In this document: positions 42,077 to 50,974 of the stretch, one piece after another
How positions within the stretch are numbered: position 1 is the first letter of the stretch
Layout: every line of letters starts with the position of its first letter
Assembly (NCBI GenBank): GCA_038210375.1
Contig: JBBQWT010000008.1
Span: 1 to 64,000, forward strand
DNA: 64,000 nucleotides
Reading direction: 5' to 3'
From: JBBQWT01 sp038210375
GTDB lineage: Bacteria > Acidobacteriota > Terriglobia > Terriglobales > Acidobacteriaceae
Program-made: the position numbers and the translations under genes
The notes under the pieces: model-generated
The model's input: the letters and a program-made list of their open reading frames with translations, nothing else
Told to the model about the DNA's origin: nothing
Databases searched by the model: none

Positions 42077-43747
42077 ATGCCTCCTGGAAAATTACAAGTC
42101 GTTGCGCTTGGTGGTCTTGGCGAGTTTGGCATGAACTGCATGGCCATGCGCTGGGCTGACAGCATCATCGTCATCGATGCCGGCCTGATGTTCCCTGAAG
42201 CCGAGCTGCTGGGCGTGGATATCGTTGTCCCGGACATCACTTACCTGATGGAGAACCGTGACAAGGTCAAGGGCATCATTCTCACCCACGGCCATGAGGA
42301 CCACATCGGCGGGCTGCCCTGGATACTTTCGGAGATGAACGTTCCGGTCTATGGGACGGAATTCACCCTGGCCCTGCTGGAAAACAAGCTGGACGAGCGC
42401 GGCCTGCTGGACAATGCCAACCTCAACGAGATTCAGCCCGACGTGCGTTTCAAGCTGGGACCGTTCACCATCCATCCCATCCGGGTGACGCACAGCCTGG
42501 TGGATTGCGTGGCCTTTGCCATCCACACCCCTATCGGCGTGGTCATCCACACCGGCGATTTCAAGGTCGATCCGACCCCCACCGACCACCACCTGTTCGA
42601 TCTGCACGCGTTTTCGGAATATGGGAAGAACGGCGTCCTCGCCCTGTTTCAGGATTCCACTAACGTGGAGCGGCCGGGCTACACGCCCAGCGAGCGCGCG
42701 GTGCGGCGGAAGTTTGACGAAATATTTGCCCGCACCCAGAAGCGGTTGTTCATTTCCTGCTTCTCGTCTTCGATCCATCGCATCAAGCTGGCCATTGATC
42801 TGGCCACGCAGCACGGGCGCAAGGTCGCCATCGTGGGGCGTTCGATGAGCAACTCCACCGAGATTGCCCAGGACCTGGGCTACATCGACGCCGCGCAGGG
42901 CACGCTGATTCATCCCAACCAGATCAAGGATTTTCCCGCGGAGAAGATGTGCGTGCTTATCAGCGGCACCCAGGGCGAACCCATGTCGGCGCTCTCCCGC
43001 GCCGCGCTCGATAACCACAAGCAGGCGCGCATCGGCGCCGGCGATACCGTGGTGCTCTCATCGCGCATCATTCCCGGCAACGAAAAACGCATTTACCGCA
43101 CCATCGATCATCTATTCCGCCGCAACGCGCACGTCATCTATGACGACGGCTCGACGCCGCCGGTGCACGTCAGCGGCCACGCCAGCCAGGAAGAGCTGCG
43201 CCTCATTATCAACCTGGTGCGCCCGCGTTACTTTATTCCCATTCACGGGGAATACCGCCAACTGCGCCGCCATTGCGAGCTGGCCGCCGCCATGCATGGC
43301 GCGGTAGGCACCGTGTTCATGGTGGAAAGTGGCGAAATCCTCGAGTTCGACGAGCTGGGCGCGCGCAAGTCGGGCAAGATTAAAGTCGGCCGCGTGTGCA
43401 TCGATTCCGGATCCATGGGAGACGTGGTTGAAGACGTCATCATCAGCGACCGCCGCCATCTCAGCGAAGATGGCATCGTGCTGCCCATCATCGCCATCAA
43501 CAAGCTGACCGGCGAAGTGGAAGCCACTCCCGAGATCGTGATGCGGGGCTTTGCCGGCGCCGCTTCGGAAAGCGGCATGATCGAAGGCGCCCGCCAGGTG
43601 GTGGCGCGCACCTTGGAACTTTCCAGCGCGGAAGAAAAAGCCGACTACGGCGTGATCAAAGAAAAAATCCGCCAGGACCTCAAACGCTATATTGTGAAAC
43701 AGACGTCGCGCCGGCCGCTGATTATGCCGGTGATCATCGAAATCTAA
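42077..43747 (+). CDS. rnj: Ribonuclease J
   Basis: A 556-residue metallo-beta-lactamase/beta-CASP ribonuclease. It opens KLQVVALGGLGEFGMNCMAM. The metal site is LTHGHEDHIGGLPW, the beta-CASP region includes FISCFSSSIHRIKLAIDLA and LISGTQGEPMSALSRAA, and the later motif is HVSGHASQEELRLIINLVRPRYFIPIHGEYR, with a C-terminal domain after residue 450. RNase J degrades and matures RNA with 5'-exo and endo activity. It is followed by a terminator-like hairpin and the threonine lyase. Confidence 0.95.
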   Translation: MPPGKLQVVALGGLGEFGMNCMAMRWADSIIVIDAGLMFPEAELLGVDIVVPDITYLMENRDKVKGIILTHGHEDHIGGLPWILSEMNVPVYGTEFTLALLENKLDERGLLDNANLNEIQPDVRFKLGPFTIHPIRVTHSLVDCVAFAIHTPIGVVIHTGDFKVDPTPTDHHLFDLHAFSEYGKNGVLALFQDSTNVERPGYTPSERAVRRKFDEIFARTQKRLFISCFSSSIHRIKLAIDLATQHGRKVAIVGRSMSNSTEIAQDLGYIDAAQGTLIHPNQIKDFPAEKMCVLISGTQGEPMSALSRAALDNHKQARIGAGDTVVLSSRIIPGNEKRIYRTIDHLFRRNAHVIYDDGSTPPVHVSGHASQEELRLIINLVRPRYFIPIHGEYRQLRRHCELAAAMHGAVGTVFMVESGEILEFDELGARKSGKIKVGRVCIDSGSMGDVVEDVIISDRRHLSEDGIVLPIIAINKLTGEVEATPEIVMRGFAGAASESGMIEGARQVVARTLELSSAEEKADYGVIKEKIRQDLKRYIVKQTSRRPLIMPVIIEI

Positions 43748-43748
43748 C

Positions 43749-43770
43749 CCCGGCCTTCCGGCCTGTTTTT
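43749..43770 (+). terminator. Short terminator-like hairpin after rnj
   Basis: GGCC (43752-43755) pairs with GGCC (43760-43763) around TTCC, followed by TGTTTTT. The stem is short (four to five pairs) but the U-tract is good. Confidence 0.5.
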
Positions 43771-43789
43771 ACCGCACCACCGGGCACCC

Positions 43790-44779
43790 ATGGTTTCGCT
43801 GCAAGACATTCAAGACGCGCGCGCCCGCATTCGCGGTGTGGCCCTGAGAACCCCGCTGGTGGAGATGCTGCTGCCCGCCACCGCCGCGGGACACCCTGAC
43901 AAACGCAGGATTTTTCTCAAGGCGGAAAATCTTCAGCCCATCGGCTCGTTCAAGCTGCGGGGCGGCTACAACAAGATCGCCTCGCTCACCCCGGAGGAAC
44001 GAAGCCGCGGGGTGATTTCGTATTCCAGCGGCAACCACGCGCAGGCCGTGGCTTATTCCGCGCGCGCCATGGGCGTGCCTTCGGTGCTGGTGATGCCGCG
44101 CAACGCTCCCGCCATTAAGCTGGTAAACACCCGGGCGCTGGGCGCGGAGATTGTTCTCGTGGGGCCGGGCAGCCTGGAGCGCCAGACCCGCGCCGAAGAG
44201 CTGGCCGCCGAGCATGGCTACGCCATTATTCCACCCTACAACGACGAAACAATCATCGCCGGCACCGGCACCATCGGCCTGGAAATTCTCGAGGATCTGC
44301 CCGCGCCCGGCGTGGTGCTGGCGCCCATCGGCGGCGGCGGCCTCATCAGCGGCGTCGCCGCCGCGCTCAAGCAAAGCCTGCCCTCGGTAAAGGTAATTGG
44401 CGTGGAATCGGAGCTGGTAGGCAAGGCCCAAGCCAGCCTGCGGGCGGGAAAGATTATTTCCATTCCCTCCGAACAGTCTTCACGCACCATTGCCGACGGC
44501 CTGCGCACCCAATCGGTGGGGCCGATCAACTTTGCCCACATCCAGGCTTATGTCGATGACATTGTGACCGTCAGCGAAGATGAGATCCGCGAAGCCATGC
44601 GGCGCATGGTCTTTTCCAGTCACCTCGTGCCCGAGCCCAGCGGTGCGGTCACGCTGGCCGCATTTCTGTTTCACGCCGCCGAGCTGCCGGAATCCGCTTC
44701 GACCGTGGCTGTGGTGAGCGGCGGCAGCGTCGAGCCGGAGATGCTGCGGCAAATCCTGGCGGCTCCGGCTACAATTTGA
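43790..44779 (+). CDS. Threonine ammonia-lyase (catabolic-type, no ACT domain)
   Basis: A 329-residue fold-type II PLP enzyme. The PLP Lys is in PIGSFKLRGGYNK, the SSGNHAQAVAYSA loop binds substrate, and the phosphate loop is PIGGGGLISGV; the C-terminus reads VVSGGSVEPEMLRQIL. It deaminates threonine to 2-oxobutanoate, as in the short TdcB-like class, and lacks the C-terminal regulatory ACT domains of IlvA. Serine racemase is a close relative and cannot be excluded. With ilvE in the same window it could feed isoleucine synthesis. Confidence 0.87.
   Translation: MVSLQDIQDARARIRGVALRTPLVEMLLPATAAGHPDKRRIFLKAENLQPIGSFKLRGGYNKIASLTPEERSRGVISYSSGNHAQAVAYSARAMGVPSVLVMPRNAPAIKLVNTRALGAEIVLVGPGSLERQTRAEELAAEHGYAIIPPYNDETIIAGTGTIGLEILEDLPAPGVVLAPIGGGGLISGVAAALKQSLPSVKVIGVESELVGKAQASLRAGKIISIPSEQSSRTIADGLRTQSVGPINFAHIQAYVDDIVTVSEDEIREAMRRMVFSSHLVPEPSGAVTLAAFLFHAAELPESASTVAVVSGGSVEPEMLRQILAAPATI
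44770..44775 (+). promoter_or_regulatory. -10 element inside the threonine lyase end
   Basis: TACAAT at 44770-44775 lies exactly six bases before the ATG at 44782, predicting a transcription start on the A of that ATG. That would give a leaderless mRNA for the downstream gene even though it sits two bases after the lyase stop codon. Confidence 0.45.
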
Positions 44780-44781
44780 GC

Positions 44782-45735
44782 ATGCCCTTGCGCAGCCTGC
44801 CGTCTCGTGGATTCAAGCTCCCGGTTTTGGTCACCCTCGCGGTCGCTGTGTTTTCCGCCGCCGCCTTCGCCGCCGGGGAACGCGCCATCATGATTCGCGA
44901 GGCCCAGATATTCCTCACGCCTGAACTGTCTTCGCAAAAGCTGGATCGCGTGGGACGAGGCCGCGAAGTGGTCGTCCTGCAAAGGACCCCAGGATGGGTG
45001 CAGGTGTTCGCCAACATCGATAAGGAGCGCGACATCACCGGCTGGCTCACCGATAAGGGCGTGGTGCGCACGTCGACTCCCGACGGCGACCGCATTCTGT
45101 TTGGCGAGGCCGCCGATTCCGAGGACGAAGCCAGCCGCTCCCACGGGCGCAAGGGCGCCGCCCAGGATGCAGCCCGGCTTTACGGGCACATGGCCGAATA
45201 TTTTCCCAAGTCTCCGCTGGCCGGCGAGGCGCTCTACCGCTCCGCCGACATCATATGGCAAATTGAAAAAGACGATTTGATGACGCGGCCCTCGTCGCAC
45301 GAAATGGACCCCAATGACCGCCCGCAGCTCGATGAACAAAATATGCGCGAGGTAAGAAAGAAATTTCCCGGCACCAAGTGGGCCGCCCTCGCCTCTTATA
45401 GCCTGATCGACAACAAGCTATGCGGCGAATGGCGCGGGCTGCCCAAGTGCCCGCTGCGCGAATCTGAGATTTACGAAAAATATGCGGCGGAATATCCCCA
45501 GTCGCCGCGGACCGCCGAGGCCCTTTACCGGGCGGCATGGCGGCACGCGGCCCTGGTGAATATGTACAAGTCCGCCGGAGAAATGAACAAGAGCGCTCCC
45601 GCCAGGGCTCGCGCCATCGATCTGGCGCAGCGCGCCATCGCCCAGTTCCCCGAATCCGACTGGGCGCAGCGCTCGGCGCGTCTGATATATATGTTGCAGC
45701 AGGAAATCCCAACCTTCGGTTCCCAGACGGATTAA
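44782..45735 (+). CDS. Secreted SH3-like/TPR-like envelope protein
   Basis: A 317-residue exported protein. After a signal peptide (LPVLVTLAVAVFSAAAFA) comes a bacterial SH3-like domain (REAQIFLTPELSSQKLDRVGRGREVVVLQRTPGWVQVF, about residues 35-95) and then helical repeats in the style of BamD/YbgF (LYGHMAEYFPKSPLAGEALYRSADIIW; YAAEYPQSPRTAEALYRAAWRHA; AIAQFPESDWAQRSARLIYML). Such proteins bind the cell wall or assist outer-membrane assembly. It starts at ATG 44782, two bases after the lyase stop, and ends three bases before uppP. Confidence 0.8.
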   Translation: MPLRSLPSRGFKLPVLVTLAVAVFSAAAFAAGERAIMIREAQIFLTPELSSQKLDRVGRGREVVVLQRTPGWVQVFANIDKERDITGWLTDKGVVRTSTPDGDRILFGEAADSEDEASRSHGRKGAAQDAARLYGHMAEYFPKSPLAGEALYRSADIIWQIEKDDLMTRPSSHEMDPNDRPQLDEQNMREVRKKFPGTKWAALASYSLIDNKLCGEWRGLPKCPLRESEIYEKYAAEYPQSPRTAEALYRAAWRHAALVNMYKSAGEMNKSAPARARAIDLAQRAIAQFPESDWAQRSARLIYMLQQEIPTFGSQTD

Positions 45736-45738
45736 AAA

Positions 45739-46599
45739 TTGCCTATCTATCAAGCGGTTGTGCTCGCTATCGTTCAAGGCCTCACTGAATTTCTGCCCGT
45801 CTCTTCCACCGCTCACCTGGCCATCGTGCCGCTACTGCTGGGTTGGAAAGATCCCGGTCTCGAATTCGATATCGCGCTGCACCTGGGCACGCTGGTGGCC
45901 GTGCTGGTCTATTTTGCCGGGACCTGGATCGCGATTTTGCGCGCTCCCTTCAGCTCTGAGCCCCTGGTTCTTCCCCGGGACTTGAGCGGCGGCGAAGAAG
46001 ATGCCGGGGCCTCGACGGTCGTGAACTCGCGTTTACTCCTTTGGTTCCTGGTGGTCGCAACCATACCGGCGGGGATCGCCGGTATTCTTTTCCGCAAGCA
46101 GGCTGAAACCAGCCTGCGTTCTCCCTGGATCATGGCGTCCAGCCTCATCATCGTGGGCCTGATCATGGGATTGGCGGAGCGGATGGGCAAGCGTCGCAAG
46201 ACCTTGGGTGAGGTCACCCTCACCGACAGCATCGTGATCGGGCTGGCACAGGCATTCGCTATTATTCCGGGGGTATCTCGTTCCGGGTCCACCCTCGCGG
46301 CGGGACTTTTTCGCAACTTGAGGCGCGAGGCGGCCGCCCGTTTCAGCTTCCTGCTTTCCACCCCCGTGATCGCGGGCGCGGCGGTTCTGGAAGGCAATAA
46401 GCTGTTAAAAAACGGCATTCCCGCCGACATGCGCATGCCGTTTATCGTGGGCATCATCGTCTCCGCCATCGTGGGTTTCGCCGCAATCTATGCGCTGATG
46501 CGGTATTTGCGTACCCATACGCTCACGATTTTCGTTGTATATCGCGTGATATTTGGCATAATGATTCTTGCTCTGGCGTATTTCGGGCACTATCAATAG
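45739..46599 (+). CDS. uppP: Undecaprenyl-diphosphatase
   Basis: A 286-residue membrane phosphatase of the BacA/UppP family that recycles the lipid carrier for peptidoglycan and other polymers. It has QGLTEFLPVSSTAHL near the N-terminus and the second motif GVSRSGSTLAAGL, which hold the catalytic residues, and about eight hydrophobic segments. The loop near residue 80-95 (LSGGEEDAGAS) is longer than in E. coli. TTG start at 45739, four bases after the upstream stop, so it is translationally linked. Confidence 0.93.
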   Translation: MPIYQAVVLAIVQGLTEFLPVSSTAHLAIVPLLLGWKDPGLEFDIALHLGTLVAVLVYFAGTWIAILRAPFSSEPLVLPRDLSGGEEDAGASTVVNSRLLLWFLVVATIPAGIAGILFRKQAETSLRSPWIMASSLIIVGLIMGLAERMGKRRKTLGEVTLTDSIVIGLAQAFAIIPGVSRSGSTLAAGLFRNLRREAAARFSFLLSTPVIAGAAVLEGNKLLKNGIPADMRMPFIVGIIVSAIVGFAAIYALMRYLRTHTLTIFVVYRVIFGIMILALAYFGHYQ

Positions 46600-46641
46600 C
46601 GGCGCTATGCCGGCCGGTTTTGGTGTGCGAAAAACGCCCTT

Positions 46642-49008
46642 ATGACAATTTTCGCTCGCGTCTTTACTCCCACAGGCAACCGCCGGCTCAACGAGCTCGT
46701 GGGTTTTGTGCTGCTGGTCTGCGCGGTCCTCCTTACTCTCTCCCTGGCAACGTATTCGCCCTACGACGGGTCGCTGAATACTGCCGCCTCGCCGGTGATC
46801 GGCGAGCCGTTCGCTAAAAACTGGGTGGGCGCGGTGGGAGCCACCGCCAGCGATGCCCTGCTGCAGTTGTTTGGCGTGGCCGTCATTCTCTTGCCGGTAA
46901 TGATCTTCCTGCTGGGGGTCCGCTGGTGGCAGTCGCGTCCGGTAAAATCTCCGGTGGCCAAGGCTTTTGGCTCCGGCATGCTGCTGGTTTTTATTCCCGC
47001 ATTCCTGGCGTTGGCGCCGTTTCAGCTGAAGTGGAACCATGCGCTCCCCATCGAAGGGGTTGCCGGACGCATCGCCGGAGACTTTCTGGCCCATTGGTTC
47101 AATGTGCCGGGGGCGTGGATCGTTTGCGGCAGTGTGATCGCGGTTTCGCTGTACCTTTCCACTGCATTTTCGTTTACCGGATTAAAGGGTCTACTGAAGG
47201 TGCGTTTCGCCTTCCTCATCGCCGCCTGGAACCGCCTGCAGGATTGGCGCGCCGCCCGGGCGCAAAAACGCGCGGCGGCCAAGCTGGCGAGGCAGAAGAC
47301 CGTGTTGAAACGCCCGGTGGTGACCGCGCAATTGATTCCCGCGCGGGCCTCTGCAAATCAGGATGCGGCTGTACCCACCGGCATCGAACGCATGCAACTG
47401 GAAAAGCGGCGCGGCTCCTCCCCTACGCCGGCGCCGCTCGAACCGGCATTCGCTGGAGCAGCCGCCGAGCCCGAGGTGGGCGAGCGCGCTGACATCGAAA
47501 GCCATCCGCGCACGGTCATGCCCAAGATTGCCGGAGGCTTCAAGCTGCCTTCCACGTCTCTGCTGCACCGGCCCGATGAGCGCCAGGTGATCGATGAAGA
47601 CGAGCTGAAGAACATGGCGCAGCAGCTCATGGAAAAGTGCGCCGAATTCGATGTCCACGGGCAGGTCACCCACATCAATCCCGGCCCGGTGGTCACGACC
47701 TATGAATTCAAGCCCGAAGCGGGAGTCAAATATAACCGCATCACCGCGCTCACCGAAGACCTGTGCCTGGGGTTGAAGGCGGAGAGCATCCTGATCGAAC
47801 GCATGGCGGGCAAGGCGACCGTAGGCATTCAGGTGCCGAACCGCGAGCGCGAAACCATCTGGCTGCGGGAGATCGTGGAGTCCTCTGACTTTGTCAGCGC
47901 GAAATCAAAACTCACCTTGGCGCTGGGCAAAGACATCAACGGCCGCATCATTACCGCGGACTTGGCGTCCATGCCGCATCTGTTGATCGCAGGCTCCACC
48001 GGTTCGGGCAAGAGCGTGACCATCAACGCCTTCATCATGTCGATCCTGTATAAGTCGACGCCCGACCAGGTGCGATTGATCCTGGTCGATCCCAAGCGGC
48101 TGGAGCTGGGCAACTACGAAGGCGTCCCCCATCTCTACACCCCGATCATCACCGAACCCAAGCTGGCGGCGTACGCACTGCGCAACGCGGTGAAAGAGAT
48201 GGAGCGGCGGCTCAAAGTTCTGGCTGAAAAAGGCGTGCGCAACATCGAGCAATACAACCGGCTCTTCGATGACGAGACCCCCAGCCTGTTTGGGGAGAGT
48301 GGCACGGAACACCGTCCACTGCCTTCAATTGTGATCATCATCGACGAGCTGGCCGACCTGATGATGCTCGATCAATCGAACGTCGAGGAATCGATCACGC
48401 GCCTGGCGCAAATGGCGCGCGCGGTCGGCATCCACCTCGTCCTGGCAACGCAGAGGCCTTCAGTGGACGTGATTACAGGGCTGATCAAGGCCAACTTCCC
48501 TTCCCGCATTTCATTCCGGGTGGCGACCAAGATCGATTCCCGCACCATTCTCGACGCCAACGGCGCCGAATCACTGCTGGGCCGCGGCGACATGCTGTAC
48601 CTGCCTTCGGGCTCGGCCCGGGTCAACCGCGTGCATGCTCCCCTGGTCACGGAAAAAGAGATTGCGAGCTGCGTGGAGTTCTGGCGCGCCCAGGGCCTGG
48701 CACAGTACGAACAGAAATTTCTGGAAGCGCCGCGCGACGATAAAGGCAAGGAAGAATCCGAGGGCGGCGGCAGCGGCAGCGATGACAACGACGAGCTGTT
48801 CGAGGATGCAGTGCGGCTGGTGCTGGAATTCGGCAAAGCCTCAACCTCGCTGATTCAGCGCCGCCTGCGCGTAGGCTACGGCCGCGCCGCGCACTTGATC
48901 GATTTAATGGAGCGCGACGGAATCGTCGGGCCAGCCGACGGCCCCAAGCCGCGGGAGATATTGAAGAAGCCCGATTGGCTGGACCAGGTGGAAGAAGCGC
49001 TGCGGTAG
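46642..49008 (+). CDS. ftsK: DNA translocase FtsK
   Basis: A 788-residue septal DNA pump. Four N-terminal membrane segments (residues 18-175) anchor it, followed by a short basic/Pro linker (to about residue 310), the motor with Walker A IAGSTGSGKSVTINAF and Walker B IVIIIDELADLMM, and a C-terminal gamma winged helix (LVLEFGKASTSLIQRRLRVGYGRAAHLIDLMERDGIVG) that reads KOPS sites. The linker is short, closer to SpoIIIE than to E. coli FtsK. It acts in chromosome dimer resolution and segregation. Confidence 0.96.
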   Translation: MTIFARVFTPTGNRRLNELVGFVLLVCAVLLTLSLATYSPYDGSLNTAASPVIGEPFAKNWVGAVGATASDALLQLFGVAVILLPVMIFLLGVRWWQSRPVKSPVAKAFGSGMLLVFIPAFLALAPFQLKWNHALPIEGVAGRIAGDFLAHWFNVPGAWIVCGSVIAVSLYLSTAFSFTGLKGLLKVRFAFLIAAWNRLQDWRAARAQKRAAAKLARQKTVLKRPVVTAQLIPARASANQDAAVPTGIERMQLEKRRGSSPTPAPLEPAFAGAAAEPEVGERADIESHPRTVMPKIAGGFKLPSTSLLHRPDERQVIDEDELKNMAQQLMEKCAEFDVHGQVTHINPGPVVTTYEFKPEAGVKYNRITALTEDLCLGLKAESILIERMAGKATVGIQVPNRERETIWLREIVESSDFVSAKSKLTLALGKDINGRIITADLASMPHLLIAGSTGSGKSVTINAFIMSILYKSTPDQVRLILVDPKRLELGNYEGVPHLYTPIITEPKLAAYALRNAVKEMERRLKVLAEKGVRNIEQYNRLFDDETPSLFGESGTEHRPLPSIVIIIDELADLMMLDQSNVEESITRLAQMARAVGIHLVLATQRPSVDVITGLIKANFPSRISFRVATKIDSRTILDANGAESLLGRGDMLYLPSGSARVNRVHAPLVTEKEIASCVEFWRAQGLAQYEQKFLEAPRDDKGKEESEGGGSGSDDNDELFEDAVRLVLEFGKASTSLIQRRLRVGYGRAAHLIDLMERDGIVGPADGPKPREILKKPDWLDQVEEALR

Positions 49009-49747
49009 CCGGGTGGTTTGCTTTAACCTCTATGTAGGCCGCCGGCGAGCACTCAGAGGATGAAGTGCTGCCGACCGACACCCGCGTGAGCTCAACCCCC
49101 TTCCACCCAAGACGCGAAGCAAGAACTCACTCCAGTATGACCAGCGTGCTGCGGAAATGCACGTTTTGTTTTTCGGTGGAAGCAGCGGCCTTCAGGCCGC
49201 TGAACATCGCAGCTTTATGATTTGGGCTTTTTAGCCCCGGTGGCGAGTGCTTGCAGGGAACGCGCCGCGGTTGGTAGCAATCTTGGTCACGCAAGGTGTC
49301 GAACCGCGCAGGCTTAGCGCCATATTTTGAGTCTCGCATTTGATTCTCGTCACAGCGGCTAAAGCCGTAATTCTTAAGGGCAATCCATTCAGCGGCCTGA
49401 AGAGTCTGTGTCACAACTCGAAAATCAGGTCGTCGGTGGAGTGCAGGCCGCATTACAGGCACGGAATTTCGACTTCTCAGGGTCTAATTCGTGCCCCTAG
49501 AAGGCTGAAGTGGAACAAAAGTTCCACGGAGCGGTCGGGTAAGTGAGTTGGGACACAGACTCTTCAGGCCGCTGCTTCCACCGAAAAGCAAGATCGTGGT
49601 GTGTCTTCATTCCAACTTTGTTCGTGCAACCGTCGTGAGACCTTGGCGATTCATGCCAAGCGCGCCCCATTCTCACTCAATCGCAACCCTGTCCTCAAAC
49701 CAAGTGCGCCATCTTCTAAAATTGATTCTAAGACTACCCCGATAGCG
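49009..49747. repeat. Gene-free mosaic of inverted repeats
   Basis: 739 bases between convergent ftsK and the cytochrome gene, with no credible gene. 49170-49190 and 49567-49587 are perfect 21-base inverted copies. 49390-49419 and 49545-49574 are 30-base inverted copies with one mismatch (core GAGTCTGTGTC). 49116-49141 repeats 41838-41863 directly. Short self-complementary units such as CAGCGGCCTTCAGGCCGCTG (49183-49202) are also present. The repeats look like the dispersed families common in Acidobacteriota. Confidence 0.75.
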
Positions 49748-50305
49748 TTACTTCGCATCCGGTTCCGTAAAATGTTTTGCCGACGGGGTGGTCTCGGGGG
49801 GCTTTTCGCTTAGAATCGCGGTCGCCGCAGCCGGCAGCTTGTCGGCGTTTGCTACCAGCAAGGAAACCTGCCACATCTCGGTCTCGGACAGCCCTTTATT
49901 GAATGCCGGCATGCCGGTCAGGCGGATGCCGTTGGCGATCTTCCAGTACGATTCACCCGGCGAATCATCGGTTACGCCCTTGCCCTTGAATAGATCCGGT
50001 GGCTTGGGAAACATTCCCTGGGCGATCGCCGTCTGCGGCTTGTCGGCGACTCCGTGGCATACCGCGCAATGCTGAACGTAAATATGCGCGCCCGCCACCA
50101 GGTTCTCTTCTTTGGCTTCAATGGGGACGGTAGTCGGCGCTTCTTTGCTGACGTGGGCATTCAGGCCCATCTTGGCCAGCTTCTTCTCAAAGGGCATGGC
50201 CTGCGCGGCGGTGGCGACCGGCACCATACCGCTGGAAAAATAAATGTAAACGCCCAGAACCAGCGCCAGTCCGGCAAACAATATCCCGCCAATGAACCCT
50301 TTCAT
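49748..50305 (-). CDS. Membrane-anchored c-type cytochrome
   Basis: A 185-residue protein with one N-terminal membrane anchor (FIGGILFAGLALVLGVYIYF) and a single haem-binding CxxCH site (QHCAVCHGVADKPQTAIAQG). A candidate axial Met is in RLTGMPAFNK. The mature domain is cytochrome c class I-like and would carry electrons on the outer face of the cytoplasmic membrane. AAGGAG lies six bases before the ATG at 50305. It is the last gene of a minus-strand run downstream of the M28 peptidase. No oxidase or dehydrogenase genes are nearby. Confidence 0.85.
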   Translation of the reverse strand: MKGFIGGILFAGLALVLGVYIYFSSGMVPVATAAQAMPFEKKLAKMGLNAHVSKEAPTTVPIEAKEENLVAGAHIYVQHCAVCHGVADKPQTAIAQGMFPKPPDLFKGKGVTDDSPGESYWKIANGIRLTGMPAFNKGLSETEMWQVSLLVANADKLPAAATAILSEKPPETTPSAKHFTEPDAK

Positions 50306-50380
50306 GACTGCTCCTTTAGTGAAGTTTTGAGACTTGGGCCAACCGCCCAAATGATGAGATGCCTGCCGTAGGCAGTGGAT

Positions 50381-50932
50381 TTATTTGTCAGCGTTTGGGC
50401 CTGGGACTCGCACCTCATCGCCCGACATCCCGGTAGTCCAGTGTTCGCCGTCGGGCGATGCGGATAGCTCGTAATGAATACGATCCTTTCCGGTGAAGGT
50501 GTTGATGGTGCGATGGTAAAACATCTTGCCATCTTCCTCGTCCTTGCTGTGGTAGGTCCAGTGGCCTCCGTCAATTTCCAACTCGCCGCGACCCATGGCA
50601 CGGCCATCCGGCAGTACCGCCTGGGTGAGGTAGTGACCCGCCTTTTCCGTGGGAATAAAGATAATCAGTGCAGCTAGCTTGCCGTTCACCGTTTGCTGGC
50701 AGGCAAAGTATTTGCCGGTGACTCCACACTGGTTTAACAAAATGTCTCCTTTGGCTCCGGCAGCCGATGACATTTGCCACATACCATCGTATAGCCAGAG
50801 GGGCGCATACACTGGGTCAGCCGCACTTCCCTGCACCGGGGAAGCAGCCGACGCAACGAATGGGGCTGAAAGCGCGCAACCCAACGCCGTGCCGAACACG
50901 CAGCCCGCAAGAATATGTCTTGATTTGATCAT
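50381..50932 (-). CDS. Secreted beta-rich protein of unknown function
   Basis: A 183-residue protein with a signal peptide (ILAGCVFGTALGCALSAPFVASA). The mature part (PLWLYDGMWQMSS, GGHWTYHSK, KMFYHRTINTFTGKDRIHYELSASPDG) has the look of lipocalin-like or DUF1579-type barrels that measure or bind small ligands, but I cannot name the family. Two Cys (NQCG, FACQQ) may form a disulfide. GAGG precedes the ATG. It lies 42 bases after the M28 gene and 75 bases before the cytochrome. Confidence 0.72.
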   Translation of the reverse strand: MIKSRHILAGCVFGTALGCALSAPFVASAASPVQGSAADPVYAPLWLYDGMWQMSSAAGAKGDILLNQCGVTGKYFACQQTVNGKLAALIIFIPTEKAGHYLTQAVLPDGRAMGRGELEIDGGHWTYHSKDEEDGKMFYHRTINTFTGKDRIHYELSASPDGEHWTTGMSGDEVRVPGPNADK

Positions 50933-50974
50933 TTGACCTCTTCTTCCACGAAATTTCCAACTGTTACCAAAAAA

